Translations under genes and position numbers: made by a program
Part shown: positions 34,771-44,037 of the stretch, piece by piece
How the letters are laid out: the number at the start of each line of letters is the position of its first letter
Position numbering within the stretch: the stretch's first letter is position 1
Assembly (NCBI GenBank): GCA_002011215.1
Contig: MTML01000102.1
Location: 58,765-122,764, forward strand
Source of the DNA: Archaeoglobus sp. JdFR-24
Lineage (GTDB): Archaea; Halobacteriota; Archaeoglobi; Archaeoglobales; Archaeoglobaceae
Direction of reading: 5' to 3'
DNA length: 64,000 bases
The notes under the pieces: generated by a model
Seen by the model: the letters and a program-made list of their open reading frames with translations, nothing else
What the model was told of the DNA's origin: nothing
Database searches by the model: none

Positions 34771-36203
34771 ATTTGCTGTTGTACAGTATTTTGATGCCTC
34801 TGATAGTATCCTTTGTCTCACCTTTCCTCAATCCTAAAAGGGCGACGTATCTGACTTCTATATCGTTCATAGTACCATTTTTTGCTGGCCTGTACTATCT
34901 CTTCCAGGGCACTCAGACTCAGATAACACTTGCACACCTGTTTCCACCAATCGGTGAATTTTACGTTCTTGTTGATCCCATCTCCAATGCCTTTGGAATT
35001 ACAGTATGTATTATTTCTGCGATGGTGGCTTTTTATTCATTCCCATATATGAAACACAGATTTGAAGAAATGGAGCTCGATGTCAAAAGTGAGTTCAGGA
35101 AGTACATTTTATTCTATGGCCTGTATGCAGCCTCAATGCTCTGGCTGGTATACAGCGGGAATTTTATAATGCTATATATATTTCTGGAGATCTCATTGAT
35201 AACGTCGTTTCTTCTGATTTACATGTATGGATACGGTAACAGAAGGTGGGTTGCAATTCTTTACTTCATCTGGACGAATGTTGCTGGAGTTTTAACTCTG
35301 ATAGGATTTTTGATAATAGCTCTTGATAACTCGACACTTGCTATCAAAGGAATCTCTGCTATAAGCATGCTTGCATGGTTGTTGATTTTCATCGGGATGT
35401 TGATTAAACTTCCCGGGCTTGGCCCTCATATATGGCTCCCCTGGGCTCATGCTGAAGCTCCAACACCCGTCAGTGCGCTTTTGAGCCCCTTGACTGTCGG
35501 TCTCGCAGGATACATTCTTTTGAGAGTGTACCTTATCGATCCATCTTTTGTGGAAGCGTACAGAAATCCAATTCTTGTTTATGCAATAATCTCAAGCATT
35601 TATGCTGGTTTTGCAGTCTTCAAACAGACCGATTACAAAAGACTTCTGGCGTATTCGACTGTATCACAGATGGGTTACATTCTGATAGGTCTCTGCCTGG
35701 GAACATACGGGTTGCTCGGAGTGGTCATTCAATATATGTCACATGCCTTCGGGAAGTCCATTCTCTTCATGTCTGCTGGGGGAATTATTGCAGTGTTTCA
35801 TGGACTCAGGGATATCAGAAAAATGGGAGGTTTGCATGAGTACATACCATCCATATCCAACGCAGCTCTCATCGGATTTATGAATCTCGGAGGAATTCTT
35901 GCTATAGGGATGTTTGGGGAGTTTTTCATTCTCAAGGGCGTGGTTGATGTTTACGGGATGAATCTGGCTGTAATACTTTCGCTGGTCTTTATTTTCATTC
36001 TTTCTGGGTGGTACAGTTTTTACACCCTGAAACGAATCTTCTACGGGAAGCCAAAAGGGATGGAAACTCCCAGATTCAGCAGATATATTGATGTCCCTCT
36101 ATATATGATAGGTATCCTGTCTATATTGTTCCTTTTCCCGCCTTTGATCACTGCACTTCTCGATGGGCTTAAGATTATCATATTTGGAGGTGCATTGCCA
36201 TGA
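34767..36203 (+). CDS. fqoM: F420H2:quinone oxidoreductase antiporter-like subunit M
   Basis: 478 residues, about fourteen helices. Antiporter-like signature: GLGPHIWLPWAHAEAPTPVSALLS and YSTVSQMGYI; the key helix Glu is in FLEISLITSF. A proton channel of the membrane arm. Order K-M-L-N differs from the L-M-N order of methanogen fpo and matches Archaeoglobus fqo. Overlaps both neighbours by four bases. Confidence 0.93.
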   Translation: MNLLLYSILMPLIVSFVSPFLNPKRATYLTSISFIVPFFAGLYYLFQGTQTQITLAHLFPPIGEFYVLVDPISNAFGITVCIISAMVAFYSFPYMKHRFEEMELDVKSEFRKYILFYGLYAASMLWLVYSGNFIMLYIFLEISLITSFLLIYMYGYGNRRWVAILYFIWTNVAGVLTLIGFLIIALDNSTLAIKGISAISMLAWLLIFIGMLIKLPGLGPHIWLPWAHAEAPTPVSALLSPLTVGLAGYILLRVYLIDPSFVEAYRNPILVYAIISSIYAGFAVFKQTDYKRLLAYSTVSQMGYILIGLCLGTYGLLGVVIQYMSHAFGKSILFMSAGGIIAVFHGLRDIRKMGGLHEYIPSISNAALIGFMNLGGILAIGMFGEFFILKGVVDVYGMNLAVILSLVFIFILSGWYSFYTLKRIFYGKPKGMETPRFSRYIDVPLYMIGILSILFLFPPLITALLDGLKIIIFGGALP

Positions 36204-38113
36204 CTGCAGAAATATTGCAATTTGTCATCTTATTCATAGTTCCCGTTTTGAGCAGCTTACCCGTTGCCATTGCTTGGATATACAGACCTGGAGAATCATG
36301 GGCGAGAAAACTACCATATTTATCTGTTACAGGCTTATTCGTTTCTTTATTGATAACTTTGAACATTCTGTTCAATTTTGAGGAAGGATTTTATTCTTAT
36401 CCATGGGTTCAGGGTTTCAACATAAACTTCGTATTCGTTGTTGATTATCTGAGCAGATACATGGGGACTCTCACAGCCTTGATCGCCTTTCTTATCGGTG
36501 TTTATGGTCTAGAATATATGAAAGATGATTACAGGCTTGGATGGTACTGGTTCTTTTTCAACACCTTTACCGCTTCAATGTTGCTGGTGGTTTACAGTGA
36601 TAACCTCTTCATGCTCTTGATTGGATGGGAAGGGCTCGGCCTTGCATCATGGGGTTTGATTGGACACTGGTTCAGGGATGACGACGACATCGCCTATGTT
36701 GGTAAGGCTGGTAGAAAGGTTGGGCCTCTCGAGATGAGCTGGTCTCCGAGTTTTGGAGGATGGAGAGCGATCTCAACAATCAGGTTTGGAGACATGCCGA
36801 TGTTTTTTGCAATAGCAGCAATATATGCTCTGACAGGGTCTCTGGACATCTCTCAGATCCCTTGGGCAGAACTGTTTGAAAGGATTGGTTATGCGGGAAC
36901 TGTTGTTCTTCTCTTGATGTTTCTGATGGGTCCGTTTACGAAATCTGCACAACTCCCATTCAGCGAATGGTTAATGACTGCCATGACAGGTCCCACCACT
37001 GTCAGTGCTTTGCTCCACAGTGCAACGATGGTCGCAGCAGGAACGTATCTTTTCATGCGTATAAGCTGGTACATAGAACCATGGCATCACCATATTGCTG
37101 GACTTGAAACCATATATGTTCTGATTTTGTTTCTGGGTTTGATCTCATCACTTTACGGAGCTACTGTTGCACTGGGGCTGAGAGAGAGAAAAGTTTTACT
37201 TGCAGCATCAACGATGTCTAGCCTTGGCCTTATGTTTGCAGCATCAGCAACCTCGTTTTGGCTGGGAGAGATCGCAATAATTGTGGCTTTCTGGTATTTA
37301 ATCGTGCATGCTTTTGCCAAAGCATCGCTTTTCCTGGTGGCTGGACACCTCATCCACGCAACCCATGACAGATTTTGCAGCGGGAATCTGGAATTCTCGA
37401 AGAAAATGAAGGTAGCCTTTGCTGTAACAGTCTTTGCAACAATATCTCTGGCAGGCATTCCACCTTTTACAGCGTACTGGGTCAAATCAGGAATGGATGG
37501 TCTAATGGAACACCTGATGGAAGATGGAATGATGTTGCCCATCTATCTTCTGATTCTAATTTCCGTTATTTATGCGGCATTTCTTGCAAAGTTTCTGAGT
37601 CTTAACTTCATAAAAGGGAAAAAGCCACATCACGAGCATACTGAGGGCGGTACGTTGATGAAAACAGCATATTCGGTAATGGTATCCATGCTCGTGGTTT
37701 TGCTTGCTGTGATTATTTTCTCTGTTGATGAACATGCCGGAGATTTTGTTGAAGAAGGCTTTTTGCGCCTGTCGTTCATTGTAGGTCTGCTTGTTACTAT
37801 CTCATACTTGGTTGCGATTTACAAACCGAGCATCAGTTCGCTGTCTGCAGTGGGAACATTCCTGACGGACAGGATGTATCTTCCCTTCCTGAATGATCTC
37901 ATAGTGCCGAAAGCTGGATGGGCAATTGCAAGAGGTGTGGATGTTTGTAATCAGGGGATAGACTACTTTTTCCACAGAGCAATACCCTCCTCCTTTGATT
38001 TTGTGTCAAGAATGATCAGGATGGTTCAGAGTGGTTACCTGAAGACCTACATGAAAATTGTGATAGGGTCGATCATGGCGTTTCTTGTAATATTTTCGAT
38101 CGTGGGGTGGTAG
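36200..38113 (+). CDS. fqoL: F420H2:quinone oxidoreductase antiporter-like subunit L
   Basis: 637 residues, about sixteen helices with the extra C-terminal lateral helix of NuoL (after residue 470). Motifs: WEGLGLASWGLIGHWF, TKSAQLPFSEWLMTAMTGPTTVSALLHSATMVAAG. The distal proton-pumping subunit. ATG overlaps the fqoM stop by four bases; fqoN follows after one base. Confidence 0.94.
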   Translation: MTAEILQFVILFIVPVLSSLPVAIAWIYRPGESWARKLPYLSVTGLFVSLLITLNILFNFEEGFYSYPWVQGFNINFVFVVDYLSRYMGTLTALIAFLIGVYGLEYMKDDYRLGWYWFFFNTFTASMLLVVYSDNLFMLLIGWEGLGLASWGLIGHWFRDDDDIAYVGKAGRKVGPLEMSWSPSFGGWRAISTIRFGDMPMFFAIAAIYALTGSLDISQIPWAELFERIGYAGTVVLLLMFLMGPFTKSAQLPFSEWLMTAMTGPTTVSALLHSATMVAAGTYLFMRISWYIEPWHHHIAGLETIYVLILFLGLISSLYGATVALGLRERKVLLAASTMSSLGLMFAASATSFWLGEIAIIVAFWYLIVHAFAKASLFLVAGHLIHATHDRFCSGNLEFSKKMKVAFAVTVFATISLAGIPPFTAYWVKSGMDGLMEHLMEDGMMLPIYLLILISVIYAAFLAKFLSLNFIKGKKPHHEHTEGGTLMKTAYSVMVSMLVVLLAVIIFSVDEHAGDFVEEGFLRLSFIVGLLVTISYLVAIYKPSISSLSAVGTFLTDRMYLPFLNDLIVPKAGWAIARGVDVCNQGIDYFFHRAIPSSFDFVSRMIRMVQSGYLKTYMKIVIGSIMAFLVIFSIVGW

Positions 38114-38114
38114 G

Positions 38115-39347
38115 ATGTTCATGCTGATATCTCTGATTTTACTGACAATTGGGGCTGCAATATCTATCAGGAATGATAAGGCAGGGTTTTTCATCAGTAT
38201 CGGTTCGGTTTTGATTGCACTGCTCTCTCTCACACAATCAACATTTTTCTTCGGGATTTTTGTCGTGACAATCGGTTTGTTGAACATATTCTCTCTTGCC
38301 GCCATGAAGAGTCAGATAAGGGGTGTGGATTTCGCTCTCACGGCTTTGATAGTTCTGGCAACGATTTTTGTGATTCAGACGAACAATCTGGCTCTCGTCA
38401 TAGGAACCTTCGTTCTCGTCTCTGTTCCAACCTATATGCTCGTGATGCTCAGTGATGATCGACTTAACCTCGAAATCGGTATCAAATATATTACATTCAT
38501 GGTAATAGCTACTGTCCTTTTCATAATCGGGGCGATTCTCCTTGTATACTCACATTCCACGTCAAACACAACCCTCTATATCCTGGGTTATGTTATGCTG
38601 GTGCTTGGATTGGGTCTTGAGGTAGGTATTGCCCCGCTGCACGAATGGGTACCCGATGTTTTTGCAGCATCCGATCCTATACCAGTCTCAATAATAGCAT
38701 CCATAGCGAAAATAGTTCCTTTCGTTGTTGCATTCAAGCTTTTAATTGCAACTGCTAACCCGATAACACCAACAATTACGATGCTTTCTGCATTTCTTGC
38801 AGTACTCTCCATGTTTGCTGGAAATATAGGTGCACTGACGAGCAAGGAGCCGGGAAGGGTATTAGGTTATTCCACAGTTGCCAATATGGGTTATATACTT
38901 TCAACCTTTGTGGCAATCATCAATCTTGAATTCATTTATCTTGCAATTGCAGGAGCTTTGCTTCAGTTATTTGCAAATTCTGCTGGTAAAATCGGATTCT
39001 TTACAGCCATTAAAAGAGATGGTGCTGCCTCGCCGATAACATACCTTCTTGCACTCTCTTTTATAGGTATGCCACCATTAATGGGCTTCTGGAGTAAGCT
39101 ATTCATCACTCTCTCACTGATAAACTCAGGGTATGTCTGGTTAGCAGTTCTTCTGGTCATTAACTCGGCAATCTCTGTTCCATATTACATGAGGCTGGCG
39201 AGGGAACTTGGAAAAAGCTGGAGTGCTAACATTGCCAACTTTGTTGGAGTAATCGCAGTAGTGATCACAATGGTTACAATTTACCCACCAGACTGGTTTG
39301 CTCAGTCTGTGAAGTTAATCATGAATGTATTTGGGCTTGAAATTTAA
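38115..39347 (+). CDS. fqoN: F420H2:quinone oxidoreductase antiporter-like subunit N
   Basis: 410 residues, twelve to fourteen helices; short for NuoN (usually 470-490), with the first helices reduced. APLHEWVPDVFAASDP is the conserved channel loop and GYSTVANMGYI the second antiporter helix. Proton channel next to K. Confidence 0.9.
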   Translation: MFMLISLILLTIGAAISIRNDKAGFFISIGSVLIALLSLTQSTFFFGIFVVTIGLLNIFSLAAMKSQIRGVDFALTALIVLATIFVIQTNNLALVIGTFVLVSVPTYMLVMLSDDRLNLEIGIKYITFMVIATVLFIIGAILLVYSHSTSNTTLYILGYVMLVLGLGLEVGIAPLHEWVPDVFAASDPIPVSIIASIAKIVPFVVAFKLLIATANPITPTITMLSAFLAVLSMFAGNIGALTSKEPGRVLGYSTVANMGYILSTFVAIINLEFIYLAIAGALLQLFANSAGKIGFFTAIKRDGAASPITYLLALSFIGMPPLMGFWSKLFITLSLINSGYVWLAVLLVINSAISVPYYMRLARELGKSWSANIANFVGVIAVVITMVTIYPPDWFAQSVKLIMNVFGLEI

Positions 39348-39433
39348 GAGGGGCGGAAAAATGGGCAAAAAAATGGATAGGATGAAAGAAAAATTAAAAA
39401 TGTGCACGAAATCAATTTCAGGAGGTGTAAGGG

Positions 39434-39829
39434 GTGTCAGTGGATAATATTATTGTTATTGGAGCCCTGATATTCATAAGCCTGTTTATAGATGTGGCGA
39501 TTCTGATTCTTGCAAAAATACTTCCTAAAGCTAACCCGACTGAGATAAAAATTTCGAGATATGAGGCAGGGAACATCCCCATCAGAAATCCAAAGTACAA
39601 GCTTCCAATGCAGTATTTCGGTTTCATGTTCATGTTCATGGCAGCAGAACCTGTCATTGTGTTGCTTCTACTTTTCTCGGTTTATCCAGGCACAAGCTTC
39701 TATATCCTTCTTGCAATCTCGTTTGTACTGCTTTTTCCGGCAATCTATGCAGGATACAGGATGACGCTTGAGATTACATATGGTAAGGAGATGAAGGAGA
39801 GGAGGGAATCCTTATGGATGAGCAGGTAA
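39434..39829 (+). CDS. fqoA: F420H2:quinone oxidoreductase subunit A (divergent)
   Basis: 131 residues, three helices. Start GTG 39434 with GGAGG nine bases ahead. The loop reads RYEAGNIPIRNPKYKLPMQY where NuoA normally has YECG, so the mobile-loop Cys is Ala; the helix motif FDVE is replaced by AAEPV. The nuoA of the other cluster (3698-4051) keeps both. Overlaps fqoBC by 16 bases. Whether the change is shared by all fqoA cannot be judged here. Confidence 0.85.
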   Translation: MSVDNIIVIGALIFISLFIDVAILILAKILPKANPTEIKISRYEAGNIPIRNPKYKLPMQYFGFMFMFMAAEPVIVLLLLFSVYPGTSFYILLAISFVLLFPAIYAGYRMTLEITYGKEMKERRESLWMSR

Positions 39830-40914
39830 GTTTTCTCAAATCAGGGCCACTTGCACCTGTGAAAAAATGGGGAACTAAGTGGAGCCTCTGGCCAGTTCAT
39901 CTCGTTACAGCATGTTGTGGAGTTGAACTTGCTCATGCCTATGCGAGTGGTTATGATGGTGAAAGAATAGGTTCACTGAATTATGGTATTGCCAGACAGA
40001 CAAATCTGATCGTGGTTGAAGGAGCTATTTCAAGAAAAATGGCGAGGGTTTTAAAGATAACATATGAGCAGATGCCCGATCCCAAATTCGTCATAGTGAT
40101 GGGTGCCTGTGGGTTGAAGGGTGGTCTGTTCTGGAATGGATATCATATGGTAAGACCTTCTGATGTGGTTCCGGTGGACTTCTATATACCTGGATGCCCT
40201 CCAACACCCGAAGCTCTGTTGAGAGGTATAAGGGCATTACAGGACAAAATAAGTAGGGGAGAAGCGAGAACAACAATTGAATTTGAAAAAGCAGACCTTT
40301 CAGGTGTGAAGGGAAGAACGTCTCCATCGCGAACACCTTCTACTCCCAAATACATTGCTCCAACTCCATCAATAAGGGTTGATGTTCCTAAGGAAGTGGA
40401 CTGGGAATTCGGCCTCACTCTTGTCGAAAAGCTGAAATCTGATCTTGCAAATCTATATGAATCGATAACAATCACAGGGAAGAACAGAATAGCTATCAGG
40501 GCAAATAAAAAGAATGTGGTTGCTATTGCAAGCAAACTCAGAGAAAAGTTCGATCATGTTAAAAGCGTTAACGTTATTGACATTCCGCATGAGTACTGTT
40601 TTGTTGTTGAATATGTTCTGTCAAGTTATACTGAAAAAGAACTAATGCCAGTTCTCATCAATCTTTTCGCCCGGATACCCAGAGATAATCCAAGGTTTCC
40701 GAGTCTGACAGCGTTCTGGCCCAGTGCAGATAATATGGAGAGAGAGATGTACGATCTTTTCGGAGTATGGTTTGAAGGAAATTCGGGGATGGGTGAGAAA
40801 TTCCTGATAGCTCCCGACACCCCTGATTTCCCCCTGAGGAAGAACTACCGCCTTCTGGATGAGCAATACTGCTTTGAATGCTCCAAATGTGCCGGGGGTG
40901 AATATGATGAGTGA
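39814..40914 (+). CDS. fqoBC: Fused F420H2:quinone oxidoreductase subunit BC
   Basis: 366 residues. Residues 1-150 are NuoB: Cys pair in VTACCGVEL, GACGLKGG and IPGCPPTPE for cluster N2. A Ser/Pro/Thr linker (about 160-190) leads to NuoC (about 190-366) with MEREMYDLFGVWFEGN and DTPDFPLRKNY. The same fusion is known in Archaeoglobus fqo. After the NuoC end there is a CFECSKCAGG tail, a CxxC pair that could bind metal. The fqoD start lies inside the 3' end. Confidence 0.93.
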   Translation: MDEQVSFLKSGPLAPVKKWGTKWSLWPVHLVTACCGVELAHAYASGYDGERIGSLNYGIARQTNLIVVEGAISRKMARVLKITYEQMPDPKFVIVMGACGLKGGLFWNGYHMVRPSDVVPVDFYIPGCPPTPEALLRGIRALQDKISRGEARTTIEFEKADLSGVKGRTSPSRTPSTPKYIAPTPSIRVDVPKEVDWEFGLTLVEKLKSDLANLYESITITGKNRIAIRANKKNVVAIASKLREKFDHVKSVNVIDIPHEYCFVVEYVLSSYTEKELMPVLINLFARIPRDNPRFPSLTAFWPSADNMEREMYDLFGVWFEGNSGMGEKFLIAPDTPDFPLRKNYRLLDEQYCFECSKCAGGEYDE

Positions 40915-42166
40915 AAATGTTGAAGAGATGCTTCTCGAAGTGCCAGTTCAGCCCCCAACGGATCTTTTCCTCCCCGTTTCGAAGAAGTTCTTAGAGGAAG
41001 CTTACAGGAATGACGAGTATGTTGTTCTTGTCGGTCCTCAGCACCCTGGTAGCGGCCACATGAGGATAATTCTTCGAATCAGGGGAGATATTATTGTCGA
41101 GGCTATTCCGGATCCCGGTTACGTTCACAGATCAATGGAAAAACTGGCTGAAAACAGGCTTTATATCCAGAACATACCTCTCTTCGAAAGACCCGCCATA
41201 ATGGATACCGGAAACATGACCCTTGGATATGTCAGGGCAATCGAATCCGCCCTCGACATTGAGGTTCCCGAGAGGGCAAAGTATATCAGAACTATAATTG
41301 CCGAACTCGGAAGAATAGGAACCCATTTGTATGATGCCGGTATTCTTGCCATCTTCCTTGGTCATACTACTGGATTTATGTGGCCTTTTGCAATACGAGA
41401 ACTGATCGTAGAGGCCTTAACCAGAATCAGCGGTACGAGAATAACAGCCTCTTTTCTGGTTCCCGGAGGGATAAGAAGAGATGTTCCATGGGAAACTCTT
41501 GAATTCGTTAGAAAGACCACATTTGCGGTGGAGAGGCGGCTGAAGGGATTTGAAAAGATTTTCATCAGGAATCCATCGGTAATGGCAAGATTGCAGGATG
41601 TAGGGGTTCTGACGAAGGAGGAAGCAATCAAATTCGGGCTTGTGGGGCCTTTTCTCAGGGCAAGCGGGGTTGAGTATGATGTGAGAAAGGTTGAACCATA
41701 CGAAGCTTACGATATGCTTGACTGGGAAGTTCCCGTTGCTGATGAGGGAGATTCATATTCAAGATTTCTTGTCAGAGTTGAGGAGATAGCACAGAGCATT
41801 TCTATGGTGAGACAAGCAATTAATGCTCTCAAAAACATCCCAGAGGGTAATGTGATCAGTGAAGACGTCCTGGGTGAATATAGGGATGTTGCATCCTCAG
41901 ATATTCGCGGTTATTTCTACAAGGTTTTTGGCAGTATAGTTCCTCCTGCAGGGGAATTCACAACCCTGACTGAGGCATCTCGAGGGTCTCTACTCTATAC
42001 TGTAGTGAGTGACGGGGAATCAAATGTTCCCTACAGGGTGAGGATAATAACACCAGGGTGGTACTATCTCAAAGGGTTTATGGAATCGCTCAGAGGTGAG
42101 AGGGTTGCGGATCTCCAGGCAATTTACGGTAGTTTTGGTTACTTCCCGCCGGAGGCGGACAGATAA
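40904..42166 (+). CDS. fqoD: F420H2:quinone oxidoreductase subunit D
   Basis: About 420 residues from ATG 40904 or 40907, after GGGGGTG. Quinone-site subunit: VGPQHPGSGHMRIIL, GYVHRSMEKLAENRLYIQ, ERAKYIRTIIAELGRIGTHL, and the end FGYFPPEADR, the family's C-terminal Asp-Arg. About 35 residues longer at the N-terminus than the nuoD of the other cluster. The PQHPG replaces the usual PQHPS/STHG. Confidence 0.93.
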   Translation: MMSENVEEMLLEVPVQPPTDLFLPVSKKFLEEAYRNDEYVVLVGPQHPGSGHMRIILRIRGDIIVEAIPDPGYVHRSMEKLAENRLYIQNIPLFERPAIMDTGNMTLGYVRAIESALDIEVPERAKYIRTIIAELGRIGTHLYDAGILAIFLGHTTGFMWPFAIRELIVEALTRISGTRITASFLVPGGIRRDVPWETLEFVRKTTFAVERRLKGFEKIFIRNPSVMARLQDVGVLTKEEAIKFGLVGPFLRASGVEYDVRKVEPYEAYDMLDWEVPVADEGDSYSRFLVRVEEIAQSISMVRQAINALKNIPEGNVISEDVLGEYRDVASSDIRGYFYKVFGSIVPPAGEFTTLTEASRGSLLYTVVSDGESNVPYRVRIITPGWYYLKGFMESLRGERVADLQAIYGSFGYFPPEADR

Positions 42167-42183
42167 GGTGTAAAGGTGATATT

Positions 42184-43287
42184 ATGGTATCCGATGCAAT
42201 GATACTGTCAAAGGAATATTTTATGGGCAATATGGTGAACATACCACTCATTCAGCCCATTGTTGATTATCTTCTGAATGTTCCTTTTGTTGGATATATC
42301 GTGGCCATTCTGCTATGGAAACCCATGTTCGCTCTCCTGTTCATTCCCGGGTTGACGGCACTCATGATTGTCTTGCTCTTCATAATCTGGTTTGAAAGGA
42401 AGCTTACTGCAAGAATTCAGTGGAGAGTTGGACCCCTCGAGGTTTCCAGACCGATAGGCGGGATCATCCAGCCAATGGCAGACGGCTTGAGGTATTTCTT
42501 CCAGGAAGTCATAGTTCACAGGGATTCCCACAGACCATATTTCCTGCAGTTCCCGATTCTGATTTTCATTCCCGTTTTACTGCCGATACTGTTTATACCG
42601 GCGGGTAGCATAATTGCAATTAACACACCCTATGCTCTTCCAGTTATTGTGGCAATCGTATCGCTCATTCCTGTGTTCATTATTGCAATAGGGTGGGCAT
42701 CCAACAGCAGGTTTGCATATATCGGGTCTGTCAGAGAAGCATTCATGTATTTTGCCTACGAAATTCCATTTATATTTGCTGTTCTTGCCATGATTCTTGT
42801 TTATGGAACCGCCGACACCACATTAATTGTTGAAAGGCAGACAATTCCTGGGATAATTCTCAATCCGGTTGCTGCACTTGTATTCTTCATAGCAATGGCA
42901 ATGGCCACATCAAGATTACCTTTTGAGATTCCAGAAGCAGATCAGGAGATAGCTTTCGGGCCTTTTGTCGAATATAGCGGTATTTTGTTCGGCCTTGTCA
43001 TGACAATTGCCTATGAAAAAATGTATATACTCTCACTTCTTATGACGATCCTTTTCCTTGGAGGGGGTAATGGGCCAGCAATACTCCTGCTTGGAGATTT
43101 ATCGGGTGCGATATGGTTGTTCATAAAGACACTTGTGGTTATGATGGTGCTTGCGTTCCTCAGATCGATCTATGCAAGACTGAGGCTTGATCAGGCATTG
43201 AGGTTTGGCTGGACAACGATGATCGAGATTTCTCTGGTTGCCTTGGTTATTGGAGTGATAATCAATATTCTGGGGTGGTATGCATGA
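42184..43287 (+). CDS. fqoH: F420H2:quinone oxidoreductase subunit H
   Basis: 367 residues, eight to nine helices. WFERKLTARIQWRVGP, SRLPFEIPEADQEIAFGPFVEYSG and RSIYARLRLDQALRFGW are the NuoH landmarks. The quinone channel and peripheral-membrane arm link. fqoI starts four bases before its stop (ATGA). Confidence 0.93.
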   Translation: MVSDAMILSKEYFMGNMVNIPLIQPIVDYLLNVPFVGYIVAILLWKPMFALLFIPGLTALMIVLLFIIWFERKLTARIQWRVGPLEVSRPIGGIIQPMADGLRYFFQEVIVHRDSHRPYFLQFPILIFIPVLLPILFIPAGSIIAINTPYALPVIVAIVSLIPVFIIAIGWASNSRFAYIGSVREAFMYFAYEIPFIFAVLAMILVYGTADTTLIVERQTIPGIILNPVAALVFFIAMAMATSRLPFEIPEADQEIAFGPFVEYSGILFGLVMTIAYEKMYILSLLMTILFLGGGNGPAILLLGDLSGAIWLFIKTLVVMMVLAFLRSIYARLRLDQALRFGWTTMIEISLVALVIGVIINILGWYA

Positions 43288-44036
43288 TCAGGATTAAGGC
43301 TCCCAAACCGGACCTGATCGGGAATATAAAACTTCACATTGATGCTCTGTTAACGGGAGTGAAAGAGGCAGTATTGCCATCCACAATGACCATACACTAT
43401 CCCCGGGAGAGGAGAAAACTGCCGGATAACTTCAGGGGCTACATTCTGTTCGTTCCTGAAAACTGCATAAGTTGTTTTCAGTGCTCATTTGTTTGCCCGG
43501 CAAATGCAATAACAATGAAGAAAGCAGATAATGAGAGGAACTATCCCACAATTGACTATGCTAAATGCATTTTCTGCCATTTCTGCGTTGATACCTGTCC
43601 GGGAAATGCTTTGCAACCTACTAAAATCCATGATGTTGCATATAAGGATATGGAAGAAATGCTTACACAGACTGAGGAGATGGTTAAGTCTCCCGAAATA
43701 CAGAGGGAGGATACAATCACGGTTGAGTATGTAATCGAGGATGTCGATCTTTTATTCAGGAGAATTGCAGAAAAAGACGAACTTGTGGTAAAAACACCTC
43801 CTCATGAAAAAGTAAGAGAGATCAGTAGCTGTATCGAGCCTGAGAGCTGTTTGGCCTGTGCCATCTGCGTTGGAGTATGTCCGAATGAGGCGATCTCAAT
43901 TGAGAGCAGTGATGTGGAAAAGGTTATCAAAATTGATTCCAATAATTGTACTGGTTGTGGGTTGTGTGTGAAGGAATGTCCCGTGCAGATTTTGAGGCTT
44001 ACCAGAGTAAGTGAGGATGAGAGTGAGGGTGAGTAA
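43284..44036 (+). CDS. fqoI: F420H2:quinone oxidoreductase subunit I with extra ferredoxin domain
   Basis: About 250 residues from ATG 43284. First half is NuoI: CISCFQCSFVCP and CIFCHFCVDTCP. A linker (about 110-185) leads to a second two-cluster ferredoxin, CLACAICVGVCP and CTGCGLCVKECP, so four [4Fe-4S] clusters in all. The nuoI of the other cluster has only two. The added domain may extend the wire from FqoF. Confidence 0.92.
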   Translation: MIRIKAPKPDLIGNIKLHIDALLTGVKEAVLPSTMTIHYPRERRKLPDNFRGYILFVPENCISCFQCSFVCPANAITMKKADNERNYPTIDYAKCIFCHFCVDTCPGNALQPTKIHDVAYKDMEEMLTQTEEMVKSPEIQREDTITVEYVIEDVDLLFRRIAEKDELVVKTPPHEKVREISSCIEPESCLACAICVGVCPNEAISIESSDVEKVIKIDSNNCTGCGLCVKECPVQILRLTRVSEDESEGE

Positions 44037-44037
44037 A

